This document shows positions 35,848 to 44,464 of a stretch of 64,000 nt of DNA, in pieces. Position numbers and translations under genes: made by a program. Origin of the DNA: Chroococcidiopsis thermalis PCC 7203 (GTDB lineage: Bacteria > Cyanobacteriota > Cyanobacteriia > Cyanobacteriales > Chroococcidiopsidaceae); NCBI RefSeq assembly GCF_000317125.1, contig NC_019695.1, positions 4,638,336 through 4,702,335 on the forward strand, given 5' to 3'. Below the pieces are notes generated by a model, which was given only the letters and a program-made list of their open reading frames with translations, made no database searches and was not told the DNA's origin. The first letter of the stretch is position 1; each line of letters opens with the position of its first letter.

Positions 35848-37113
35848 ATGACAGGTGACACATCTCATACTCACTCAGGCTTGGTCGCTACTGCTCGTCG
35901 CGCCTACGGAGCTTCCCTAAAACTAGGAATTAGTAAGGGAGCAGACCGCAGCCGTGCCGTGCAAAAGATGGCAGAAGCACTCAAGCAATCTTTCGATGAC
36001 ATTTTGGAAGCCAACACTTTGGACTTGGAAGCTAGTCGCGAAATGGCAGTGCCAGAATTAATCGTGGATTGGCTGAAGTTGACTCCCGAACGCCTCCAAG
36101 CTGCGGTAGAAATTTTGCAACGTCTGAGCGAACTGTCAGACCCTTTGCGACGGATTAGAAATGCTGACTACCAGCTTGCCGATTCTCAAACTTACTGCCA
36201 GCTCATGCCGTTGGGAACGATCGCCTTAGTTTACGAAGCATTTCCAGAACTTGGGGCGATCGCCGCAGGACTGTGTATCAAAACTGGTAACAGCCTCATT
36301 CTCAAAGGTGGAGGAGAAGCCAGTCACTCTAATGCTGCTATTGCCAAGGTTCTGCAAATTGCCTTAGAGGAAAGCGGAATGCCTTCCGGTTGTCTGGAAA
36401 GAATTGAGACAGAGGAAGGGAGCTTAACACAGGAATTAATTACCCAAGACCAATACATAAACCTTGTCATTCCCTACGGTCGCCCCAGCTTAGTTCAGCA
36501 AGTCGTGCGACAGTCCACCGCCCCAGTTTTGAAATCGGCGATGGGGAACTGTTACCTTTACTGGTCGCTATCTGGCAGCATTGAAATGATGCGCTGGACG
36601 ATTTTAGACAGTCATGCTAGCGAACCCGATCCGGTCAATGCGATCGAGAAAGTCTTGATTCACCGCACCACCAATCCCTCGTCCCTCGTTACCCTGTGGA
36701 ACAGCTTGCAAGAAAAAGGTTTTCAAGTTAGGGGAGATACCGCATTAGTTGAAGCATTTCCCCAGCTACAACTAGCAAAGGATTCTGAGTGGAGTCAATC
36801 ATATTTAAACAAAACAGTAGCTTTTAAGGTAGTAGACAACTTAGAAGCAGCCATTTCGTGGATCAATCGTTATAGTAGCGGTCATGCCGACTGCATCGTT
36901 ACTGAGTCCTATCAAGAAAGCCGTCACTTTGCTTTGCGGGTGAATAGCGCCTCCACTTATATCAACGCCTCCCCGCGCTTTTGCCGCAATCCCGCCCGAG
37001 GAGAGTCGATCTTTTTGGGCATGTCAAATCAGAAAGGACACCGCCGAGGACTAATTAGCCCCGAAAGCCTGACGACGGTAAAGCATATCGTGCAGGGGAA
37101 TAGTAGATTTTAG
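35848..37113 (+). CDS. Glutamate-5-semialdehyde dehydrogenase-like (ProA homologue)
   Basis: A 421-residue ProA-fold protein. ProA reduces glutamyl-5-phosphate in proline synthesis. Family marks seen: PLGTIALVYEAFPELGAIAAGLCIKTGNSLILKGG and the final SASTYINASPRF. In ProA the nucleophile Cys lies in a QRPxxCNAxE motif; here the same place reads SEPDPVNAIEKVLIH, so Val replaces Cys. The nearby GNCYLYW keeps its Cys, but normally this motif is GNCHVYVD. Thus it may be inactive or act differently, and a second, normal proA is expected elsewhere. It is translationally coupled to the preceding membrane protein gene. Confidence 0.75.
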   Translation: MTGDTSHTHSGLVATARRAYGASLKLGISKGADRSRAVQKMAEALKQSFDDILEANTLDLEASREMAVPELIVDWLKLTPERLQAAVEILQRLSELSDPLRRIRNADYQLADSQTYCQLMPLGTIALVYEAFPELGAIAAGLCIKTGNSLILKGGGEASHSNAAIAKVLQIALEESGMPSGCLERIETEEGSLTQELITQDQYINLVIPYGRPSLVQQVVRQSTAPVLKSAMGNCYLYWSLSGSIEMMRWTILDSHASEPDPVNAIEKVLIHRTTNPSSLVTLWNSLQEKGFQVRGDTALVEAFPQLQLAKDSEWSQSYLNKTVAFKVVDNLEAAISWINRYSSGHADCIVTESYQESRHFALRVNSASTYINASPRFCRNPARGESIFLGMSNQKGHRRGLISPESLTTVKHIVQGNSRF

Positions 37114-37205
37114 TGGCTGGTGGCTAGTGGCTAGTGGTTAGCGGTTAGAGACAGATAGAGTGGCTAGTGGCTAGTGGCTAGTGGCTGGTGCTTAGCGGTT
37201 AGAGA
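37113..37205. repeat. CTAGTGG heptamer arrays
   Basis: Two blocks of GGCTAGTGG-type tandem units separated by GCGGTTAGAGACAGATAGA, itself present twice; no gene in this gap. Confidence 0.8.
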
Positions 37206-37327
37206 CAGATAGAAATGAAAAGGTAAGCAAGGAGATGGACTACAAGTAGCACTCCAGCTACAACTCTCACTCACATCTGTTAAGGAAGAATTTTATTCAC
37301 TAGCCGCCAGTCACTAGCTACTAACCA

Positions 37328-38140
37328 CTACTTTTCAGCCAGCTTCACATTTTTAGCCAAGCCAAGAGCTTGTAGCAAGCAGATCGTCATCCAGGTGAGA
37401 TCGACTTCCCACCACTCTAAGCCGTGTCGGGCAGAGTATTGGAAGGCGTGGTGGTTGTTGTGCCAGCCTTCGCCAAACACCAACAGGGCTACCCACCAAC
37501 AGTTGGTCGAGCGATCGCCGGATTCATGGCTGCGATAGCCAAATTTGTGCGTGGCGCTGTTTACCAACCAGGTGCAGTGGTAGACGAACACGACTCGCAC
37601 AAAAATTCCCCAGACGACAAACGACCAGCCACCAAGTAATAATAGGACGACACCCAGAGCGATCTGGATGAAAATCATATTTTTTTCTAGAAATTGATAA
37701 ACTGGATCGCCAGCAATATCTTTTGTAAAACGAGCAAGATCTAATTCAATCGGTCTGCGATAAATTAACCAGCCGATGTGACTCCACCAAAAACCTTTGT
37801 TAGAGTCGTGGGGATCGGGTTCGGTATCGGAGTAAAGATGATGGGCGCGGTGCGTCCCTACCCATTCAATCGGTCCTCCTTGACAGGCGAGTGTTCCGCA
37901 AAAGACCAAGAAATACTCCAGCCATTTTGGAGTTTGAAAGCTGCGGTGGGTGACAAGACGGTGAAAGCCTAGAGTAACTCCCAAACCGCCAGTGACCCAG
38001 TAGAGAAACACGGCAACACCAACTGCTTGCCAGCTGAAGTTGCTAGGGAGTAGAGCAAATAAAGCTCCAAAATGCAAACCAATAAAAAATAGGGTATTGA
38101 CCCAGTTGATTGTCAGTTTGGTTGGGGTAGCAATCGTCAT
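37328..38140 (-). CDS. Delta-9 acyl-lipid desaturase
   Basis: A 270-residue membrane enzyme. The three histidine boxes are complete: HRLVTH, HRAHH and HNNHH. Boxes and length fit the stearoyl-CoA/acyl-lipid C9 desaturase family of cyanobacteria (DesC). It introduces the first double bond in fatty acids of membrane lipids and adapts membrane fluidity. Whether it acts at sn-1 or sn-2 cannot be told. Start taken at ATG 38140 (MTIATPTKLTINW); a longer start at 38158 is less likely. Confidence 0.92.
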   Translation of the reverse strand: MTIATPTKLTINWVNTLFFIGLHFGALFALLPSNFSWQAVGVAVFLYWVTGGLGVTLGFHRLVTHRSFQTPKWLEYFLVFCGTLACQGGPIEWVGTHRAHHLYSDTEPDPHDSNKGFWWSHIGWLIYRRPIELDLARFTKDIAGDPVYQFLEKNMIFIQIALGVVLLLLGGWSFVVWGIFVRVVFVYHCTWLVNSATHKFGYRSHESGDRSTNCWWVALLVFGEGWHNNHHAFQYSARHGLEWWEVDLTWMTICLLQALGLAKNVKLAEK

Positions 38141-38227
38141 GCGATAACCTAAATTCAAAAACTAGCGTCCGATCTGCCAGAATCAAAGATCCACCTATTA
38201 AGTTAATCTAAAGCGATAAATTTGACG

Positions 38228-39460
38228 ATGAACAGCTACGAACAGCTGCAACTAGCAGAACAGGCACTATCTCCGATTTTTTCTGGAATTGACGCTCAGG
38301 TCAAGCAAAATCTTCAACGAGTGCTGAGTGCTTTTCGCCACCAGCGGGTGGGGGCGCATCATTTTGCTTCTGTCAGCGGCTACGGTCACGACGATCTGGG
38401 TCGTCAGACGTTAGATCGGGTATTTGCTGAGGTGATGCAAGCAGAAGCAGCCGCAGTGAGAGTCCAGTTTGTCTCTGGAACCCACGCGATCGCCTGTGCT
38501 TTGTTCGGTGTATTGCGCCCAGGGGATGAGATGCTGGCGGTTGCAGGTGCGCCCTACGATACGCTGGAAGAAGCGATCGGGCTTAGGGGCAGCGGACAAG
38601 GCTCCTTGATAGAGTTTGGCATTAATTATCGCCAAATAGATCTAACCGCAGCCGGAACGATTGATTGGCAGGCGTTAGAAACGGCGGTGCGCGATCGCAC
38701 CCGTTTAGTCTCGATCCAGCGGTCTTGCGGTTATTCCTGGCGTTCTAGCCTTTCCATTGCCGAGATTGAAAAGATCGTCCACATCGTCAAACAGCAAAAC
38801 CCGAATACAGTTTGTTTTGTCGATAACTGCTACGGCGAATTTATTGAAGATCGAGAACCTACGGCGGTCGGTGCGGATTTGATGGCGGGGTCTTTGATTA
38901 AAAATCCTGGTGGCACGATTGTCACGGCTGGCGGCTATGTCGCAGGGAAAGAAGAGTTCGTAGAAGCAGCTACCTGTCGCCTCACAGCCCCAGGAATTGG
39001 TAGTGCTGGCGGGGCGACATTCGACCAGCATCGACTGATGTTTCAGGGACTATTTCTCGCTCCACAAATGGTAGGAGAGGCGATGAAAGGTAATCACCTG
39101 ACTGCATACGTGTTCGACAAGTTAGGATATTCGGTGAATCCCGCCCCACTGGTTCCGCGTCGAGACACGATTCAAGCAGTTCGATTGGGTTCGCCACAAA
39201 AATTAGTGGCTTTTTGTCGGGCAATTCAGCAAAACTCGCCCATCGGTTCTTATCTCGACCCCGTACCCGCCGAAATGCCTGGTTATGAGAGCGAGTTAGT
39301 CATGGCTGGGGGGACGTTTATTGATGGCAGTACCTCGGAATTTTCGGCTGATGGTCCTTTACGGGAGCCATACGCGATCTTTTGTCAAGGGGGTACTCAT
39401 TGGACGCACGTGGCGATCGCCTTAGAAGCTGCGATTGAGGCAGTAAGAGCTGCCGATTAA
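38228..39460 (+). CDS. Methionine gamma-lyase family PLP protein
   Basis: A 410-residue PLP-dependent protein of the fold-type I family once named aluminium-resistance proteins (YnbB). FASVSGYGHDDLGRQTLDRVFA, FVSGTHAIACALFGVLRPGD, and the likely PLP Lys in DLMAGSLIKNPGGTIV are visible. The substrate is unknown; the family is annotated as methionine gamma-lyase-like. Start ATG 38228 (preceded by an upstream TTG). The stop overlaps the stop of the opposing DUF4082 gene by 3 bases. Confidence 0.88.
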   Translation: MNSYEQLQLAEQALSPIFSGIDAQVKQNLQRVLSAFRHQRVGAHHFASVSGYGHDDLGRQTLDRVFAEVMQAEAAAVRVQFVSGTHAIACALFGVLRPGDEMLAVAGAPYDTLEEAIGLRGSGQGSLIEFGINYRQIDLTAAGTIDWQALETAVRDRTRLVSIQRSCGYSWRSSLSIAEIEKIVHIVKQQNPNTVCFVDNCYGEFIEDREPTAVGADLMAGSLIKNPGGTIVTAGGYVAGKEEFVEAATCRLTAPGIGSAGGATFDQHRLMFQGLFLAPQMVGEAMKGNHLTAYVFDKLGYSVNPAPLVPRRDTIQAVRLGSPQKLVAFCRAIQQNSPIGSYLDPVPAEMPGYESELVMAGGTFIDGSTSEFSADGPLREPYAIFCQGGTHWTHVAIALEAAIEAVRAAD

Positions 39461-40512
39461 TCTCCAATCGGAGTGTATAGAACGTCTACCCAGTAATTGC
39501 TACTTTTATATGTTTGGCTGGGGAAACTGGAGTTACCGTATTTATACACGCCATTATTACCATCAAGAAATTGCAAACCAGAATTGCTCATAGGGCTGGC
39601 AAAGTGATTCAGCGTGTAAGCGTAGTTACCTTTTGGAGCGTGATAGGAAGCTACGTAAATCGTATCTGCCGAGATCCGAATTGGCTGGTCGAATTTAAGT
39701 TGTTGCCAGCCAGAAGTTGTTTCGGAAACAAACGTACCGCGTGCGACGAGCTGACCCCCAGCAGTCCATAAAGAGCCGACGTGCGTACCAGTGTTAGTCG
39801 CGGCTTTGTAGAATCGAATGCCAGTCACAAAGCCTTCTTTCGTGGCTTTAAACTTTACACCTACCTCTATTGCTCTAGAATCAAAAGTGGCAATGGAAGA
39901 TGGAGCTACAGAATCAGTCCAAATACTCGTTGTTTTAGGTTTGAAGACAACATCTATCCAGTAGTTAGTGCTATTGTATGACTGAGTTGGAAAACCACCG
40001 CCGTAACCGTAAATGTATGTACTGTTACTTCCAGCTTCACCATTACGCAGAGCGTGTAAAAACCCATTATCTACCCCAGCATTCTCGAAGAATTTTTCGC
40101 TGGCGACATATCGCCCAGAGTTGACGTAATAAGAAGCAATATATATTTGTTTCGCCTTAACTGGTATGGGTGGATAGAATTGTACGGTTTGCCAACCTGG
40201 AGCAGGTTGCTGTCCTTCAAAAGCCATGCCCGTACCGAGTAATTCTCCAGTACTAGACCAAAGATGAACGAAGTAACCGCTTTCGTTTGCTACGGCTCGA
40301 TAAAATCTAATTGCCGATACTTCCCCATCTACATCGCTACGGAACTTTAGACCTAGCTCCACAGGTTTAGTATCTTTGTCTACAACTGCATTTAAAGGTG
40401 TAGAGTCAGACCAAATAGAATAACTTGACGGTTCGGCTAGAGAGCGCGGAGCGGCGATCGCCAGTAATGCTGTAATGACACTGACACTCGATAATAATAA
40501 TCTTTTATACAT
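39457..40512 (-). CDS. DUF4082 protein (two tandem repeats)
   Basis: A 351-residue exported protein. A signal peptide (LLLSSVSVITALLAIAAPRSLA) precedes two about 150-residue DUF4082 domains, about 33-190 and 195-348. Both contain SIW, VELGLKF/IEVGVKF, IRFYKA/IRFYRA, LW, GWQ and YVASYH-type motifs. DUF4082 domains are often attached to cell-surface carbohydrate-active enzymes in bacteria. Here nothing else is attached, so a carbohydrate-binding or matrix role is a guess. It is convergent with the PLP enzyme. Confidence 0.85.
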   Translation of the reverse strand: MYKRLLLSSVSVITALLAIAAPRSLAEPSSYSIWSDSTPLNAVVDKDTKPVELGLKFRSDVDGEVSAIRFYRAVANESGYFVHLWSSTGELLGTGMAFEGQQPAPGWQTVQFYPPIPVKAKQIYIASYYVNSGRYVASEKFFENAGVDNGFLHALRNGEAGSNSTYIYGYGGGFPTQSYNSTNYWIDVVFKPKTTSIWTDSVAPSSIATFDSRAIEVGVKFKATKEGFVTGIRFYKAATNTGTHVGSLWTAGGQLVARGTFVSETTSGWQQLKFDQPIRISADTIYVASYHAPKGNYAYTLNHFASPMSNSGLQFLDGNNGVYKYGNSSFPSQTYKSSNYWVDVLYTPIGD

Positions 40513-40876
40513 AGTTTCCCCAGTTTTTTATAATTAATACAAGCATCTACAAACGAACAGCTTAAATCGAATTCAAATTGCTATTTCAACTTAGTTTCAC
40601 CTACTGCAAACTTTCAAATAATCCGTGATGAATTTGGATTTTTGATTCTGCATAGTTTTCAAAACAAAGCTGTATAACTTTTCAATGAATCACACTGAAG
40701 GTGGCATGGACAACACTAGTATGACTCACTTTTAGGAATTATTAAACTAATTCATAAAGTCTACATTTATTCAGTAATTTTACAGATAGAAAAATAAATA
40801 TATGTTAAAGCTTGGCAAGGTAAATCGATGAGTATCGAAAATTAAATAACGTATGAAAAACTCAAACTCTATCGAA
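40513..40876. other. Intergenic AT-rich region
   Basis: About 360 bp between the DUF4082 gene and the 265-residue gene, no gene or repeat of note. It should hold the DUF4082 promoter. Confidence 0.5.
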
Positions 40877-41674
40877 TTAATGGAATGAAACTAAATCGTA
40901 CTGAAGGATGAGAAGAGTAGATTTTGCCACAGCACGACCGCTAATTCTAGTGATGCCGTAATGCAAAATTCCTCGTCCATTATGCGTCATTCTACCCAAA
41001 CTAAATTGGATTTTAATATTAGAGTTAGTATGGCGATCGAATTGTTCTAATTTCCACATGAATCCACTCCACGCACCAGTCAGGCGTTGTCGCTCTGCAT
41101 CAGCTACAACTTCTAATATTTCTACCGTTGTCCCATACGGAGTTTCTAGAAGATTGCGGTCAAGATCGAGTGTGATTCCGGCTAAATCAGATAAAGAATT
41201 ATTACCTAAAAATACGTATTTATTCCCCTCACGTTTGATTTGTAACATAGACGTTCCTATCTTCTTCATAATTAATTTGTGAGAGAGGCTAAGAAATTCT
41301 TGATACTCAGTTTTAGAAACACCAAGCCGAGAATCGTAAGGTAGAGGTTGTCCGGCAGAGGTATTTTTGATTAAGCTCGATAACCATTCACTATCGGATT
41401 TTTTTTGTAATGCTATTTTAAATTTCTGGCTCAGTTCGACCAAACGAATTGGTGGTACAATTTGCATCAAATCGACAGTTGTACGATCGCTAGGGATGAG
41501 AGCTTCGACATCATATATGGGAATGTTATATAAGTTGATTTTATTTATCTGAGGAGAAGATTTTATGCTTGTATGTGAAATAGCGATCGCCTTGACAACT
41601 GTATTTAGATAAAATAATAATCCCGTTACTAAATAGCAGAGCGAGAGATAAGAGATTTTAACTTTTATTTTCAT
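40877..41674 (-). CDS. Secreted protein of unknown function
   Basis: A 265-residue protein with an N-terminal hydrophobic signal (ISYLSLCYLVTGLLFYLNTVV). I do not recognise it. The late segment (YVFLGNNSLSDLAGITLDLDRN and WSGFMWKLEQFD) seems beta-rich. The gene is AT-rich compared with its neighbours and lies in an AT-rich stretch together with the methyltransferase gene, which may mean lateral origin. ATG at 41674. Confidence 0.6.
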   Translation of the reverse strand: MKIKVKISYLSLCYLVTGLLFYLNTVVKAIAISHTSIKSSPQINKINLYNIPIYDVEALIPSDRTTVDLMQIVPPIRLVELSQKFKIALQKKSDSEWLSSLIKNTSAGQPLPYDSRLGVSKTEYQEFLSLSHKLIMKKIGTSMLQIKREGNKYVFLGNNSLSDLAGITLDLDRNLLETPYGTTVEILEVVADAERQRLTGAWSGFMWKLEQFDRHTNSNIKIQFSLGRMTHNGRGILHYGITRISGRAVAKSTLLILQYDLVSFH

Positions 41675-41991
41675 AGAATTAAGTCATATAACTTCACTAT
41701 AATAATGAGTTTTAGGTCGGCACGATTAGCGATCGCCTCGGTAATATTGACGAACGCGATCGATCGCACTAAAATTTAAAGTTTAGCCGGATCGACTTAT
41801 TTTTTTGTAGAAATAACTCGATTTGATAAATACCTATTTTAGATAGACCGAGTTGAATCTATCAGAAATAACAAAATATCCAGTCAAAGGTTTACAATTC
41901 TAATTTTGATGCAATAAATCTATTTTTAGATGCGATCGCGTTGAGAAAACATTAGTAACAATATTTAATCAACTATGCGATGAGTATCGAA
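41675..41991. other. AT-rich intergenic region
   Basis: About 320 bp with no gene seen; two GCGATCGC octamers (one near 41730, another near 41933). Confidence 0.5.
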
Positions 41992-42951
41992 TCACTTCAA
42001 AGCTACTGTCTGCGAACTTGACATCAACTGAGTGTATAGAGTATTAGCTTGTGATTGATTCAGATTAGCATCAACAAATCGAAATGCAGAAGTTGCGAGA
42101 TACGATCTGTTTTGTTCAAACGCGATCCAATGTCGTTGTAATGATTCGGCTGCTACACCTGTAGTATTAGAACCTGCAAAGATATCGAGGACTGTATCGC
42201 CTGGTTCTGTCAAAAAATTAATAAAGAACTGGGGAAGTTTCTGCGGAAAACGTGCTGGATGTGCGCCAATCTTAGCTGCTTTACATAATTGGATGTAACG
42301 AGAGCCACTTTCAGTATTGGGTATTTGTAATAAATTAGAAGGGATTGCTCCTCCATTATTGTTAGCAAAAGCTTTACCGATATCGTGTCCTGATGGACGT
42401 TCTTTTGGTTGATAAAATTTTTCTGGATTCTGAAGTAATTTTTTCATGCGCTCTGAGTAAGGCACGAGTACATTACTCACATTAGCTTTGGGATTATCAG
42501 TTTTTGATAACCACCAAATAGTATTGACAGCATCCTTAGTGCGGATCTTGCGTTTATTGACCCACTCAATCGGAGATGGTAATTTTGAGGGATTATACCA
42601 AAAAAACTCTTCTGCAAGACGGAAATCTAGCTCGTCGCAAAGTTTAATTAAAATACGGTAATTATAGAGCGATCGCACGGGACGTTTACTTTGATATGCT
42701 CCTCCTAAATCGAGGACAAAACTACCGTGTGGTGCTAAGACTCGATAGACTTTTTCACAAAAATTAAATAACCAATTTACATAAGCCTCTTGCTCGACAT
42801 TACCATAACTCTTTTCACGTTGTAGGGCAAAAGGTGGAGAAGTAATAACTAAATCGATAGAATTGGATTCGAGGCAGTCAAGTAATTCCAAAGCATTACC
42901 AACATATGCAGAGCCATAATCAGTATTGTATAAAGGGCAACATAGAAACAT
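41992..42951 (-). CDS. DNA (cytosine-N4)-methyltransferase, M.PvuII-like
   Basis: About 319 residues from the ATG at 42951 (upstream starts at 42987 or TTG 43023 possible). The catalytic motif SPPFALQREKSYGN and, later, the AdoMet motif GDTVLDIFAGSNTTGVAAE come in the beta-class order. The intermediate stretch (FFWYNPSKLPSPIEWVNKRK, PSGHDIGKAF and HPARFPQKLPQFF) is close to M.PvuII as I remember it, so CAGCTG N4-cytosine methylation is the prediction. No restriction gene lies next to it. CAGCTG is present in the window, for example at 38243. A solitary modification enzyme is the simplest reading. Confidence 0.88.
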   Translation of the reverse strand: MFLCCPLYNTDYGSAYVGNALELLDCLESNSIDLVITSPPFALQREKSYGNVEQEAYVNWLFNFCEKVYRVLAPHGSFVLDLGGAYQSKRPVRSLYNYRILIKLCDELDFRLAEEFFWYNPSKLPSPIEWVNKRKIRTKDAVNTIWWLSKTDNPKANVSNVLVPYSERMKKLLQNPEKFYQPKERPSGHDIGKAFANNNGGAIPSNLLQIPNTESGSRYIQLCKAAKIGAHPARFPQKLPQFFINFLTEPGDTVLDIFAGSNTTGVAAESLQRHWIAFEQNRSYLATSAFRFVDANLNQSQANTLYTQLMSSSQTVALK

Positions 42952-43023
42952 ATTTACTTTGCTATGAAAACACAATGCGTAACTCATTTTATTTGCAGTC
43001 GATAGAATATATTTATGCAACAA

Positions 43024-43225
43024 GTTGAAATAATTTAGGAAATATCTACTTGTACTTGGCGACTGCGAGTCGTGGAACTATACAGATACAACCTGCCGAT
43101 CGCGCTGGCACTGTGTGAAGCGCACCACACAGGTTCAAAAGCTGTAAATTTCCTCAGTCCGCGCCAGCGAACTTCCCTTTGGGAAGCCGCTACGCACTCA
43201 TATTTGTGTAGTTGGAGTTTGGAAC
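43024..43225. other. Intergenic region between methyltransferase and unknown gene
   Basis: Short gap. A CTTCCCTTTGGGAAG palindrome followed by CCGCTACGC at about 43165-43195 matches a dispersed cyanobacterial repeat type. No gene. Confidence 0.55.
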
Positions 43226-44434
43226 ATGGTGCTAGAAAGCTGGCAGCCTCATGATGGTAAACAGGAAGATGCTATTTTACTCTTTAACTTCAATAGCAAG
43301 GACGAGGAGAGCGTTGCGCTATTACACCATCTACTTTCTAGGGTGAAAAAAAGTTATCAGCAGTTGGCTGACTTACAATTCCTACCTGTCCGCTTACCAG
43401 TACCCGATCTGAAGTTGTGGAGTTACTGGTTGGCGGCTCAACTGATTGCACAATGGCGCGATCGCTCGGCAGAGCAAATTGCTGTAGGGACAATTCTCGA
43501 TCGACTGGGGTTCATCAAGACAGAAAATAGTTATCCCATTGTTACAGCTCTGGATCGGATGGAGCAAGGAACGCTGATTTCTGTAGAGTTGGTGGCGAAC
43601 GTGAAGTCGATTGACAAATTCGGCTGGCAATCTTCAGATTCTGATATCAAAGAATGGATCGAGCAGAAAGCTGCCGATCTAGTTGAATTTACTCAACGCA
43701 CATCTTCTTACCCAGCCGACGGCTTCAGAGCGCAATTACAGTCCAATGTGGAAGCAATGCGATCGCAGCACCAAGTTCAGATGCAGGAGTTCTTCAACTC
43801 ACTACAGCACTCCGGTTCGCGCTCGGTGCTAAGAGTATTAGAAACTTTGAGCGCGATCTTCCAGCGATTAGCAGAGGAATGCGAGGCTCAAAAACAAGAG
43901 TTATTGCAAAAAGCGATGGCAGCGGAACGCGCTTACAGCAATTTAAAAACCAGAATTGAACCGCGCGATCGGCAATTCGGTCGGCGACAGACTGACTGGG
44001 AAGCAGTTGTAGAAGCGCTTGCCAAGCGATACTACTTTACATTTAATGCTGAAATTTACGACCGCTTCGGTCAATTAGTTAGCCAGCTCATACAACAGAC
44101 AGGCGATCGCGTTGCCTCCATAACTCATACAGATCGCTCTCTGACGATTTTGGAAAGTTGGTTTAGCCAACAATGTCCTCAAGAGCCAGTCTTTGCACCT
44201 ATTTTAAAACAGCGCTTAGAGCAAAAGGTAGACATAATCAAATTACTTAGCGAGATAGAAGCAACAGTAAGCTGTCCTCTGCAAAAATGGCATAGTTTAA
44301 GCTGGACTCAAACAGAATTATTGTGTCAGGAAATTTTGATAAAACTGCATCCAGTTTGTATGGAAGTATATATAGAGTGCTACCAATATTTACTAAAAAT
44401 TAATCGAGCTGAAATTTTAGACCAAGATAGTTAA
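43226..44434 (+). CDS. Unknown protein with coiled coil
   Basis: A 402-residue soluble protein. The N-terminal about 170 residues look helical/beta mixed (LWSYWLAAQLIAQWRDRSAEQ), a coiled coil (about 170-250, QRLAEECEAQKQELLQKAMAAERAY in parts) lies mid-chain, and a helical C-terminus has several Cys. No known family. It precedes the zinc-ribbon/SBP/OmpA fusion by 30 bp on the same strand, so they likely form an operon and could act together. Confidence 0.7.
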   Translation: MVLESWQPHDGKQEDAILLFNFNSKDEESVALLHHLLSRVKKSYQQLADLQFLPVRLPVPDLKLWSYWLAAQLIAQWRDRSAEQIAVGTILDRLGFIKTENSYPIVTALDRMEQGTLISVELVANVKSIDKFGWQSSDSDIKEWIEQKAADLVEFTQRTSSYPADGFRAQLQSNVEAMRSQHQVQMQEFFNSLQHSGSRSVLRVLETLSAIFQRLAEECEAQKQELLQKAMAAERAYSNLKTRIEPRDRQFGRRQTDWEAVVEALAKRYYFTFNAEIYDRFGQLVSQLIQQTGDRVASITHTDRSLTILESWFSQQCPQEPVFAPILKQRLEQKVDIIKLLSEIEATVSCPLQKWHSLSWTQTELLCQEILIKLHPVCMEVYIECYQYLLKINRAEILDQDS

Positions 44435-44464
44435 GCAAATAATTGGTTTTTGTCAAGCAGAAAT

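Noticed and set aside
43160-43200. tRNA or small RNA in the gap before the coiled-coil gene
   Set aside because: The hairpin CTTCCCTTTGGGAAG is a common dispersed repeat; no cloverleaf can be drawn.
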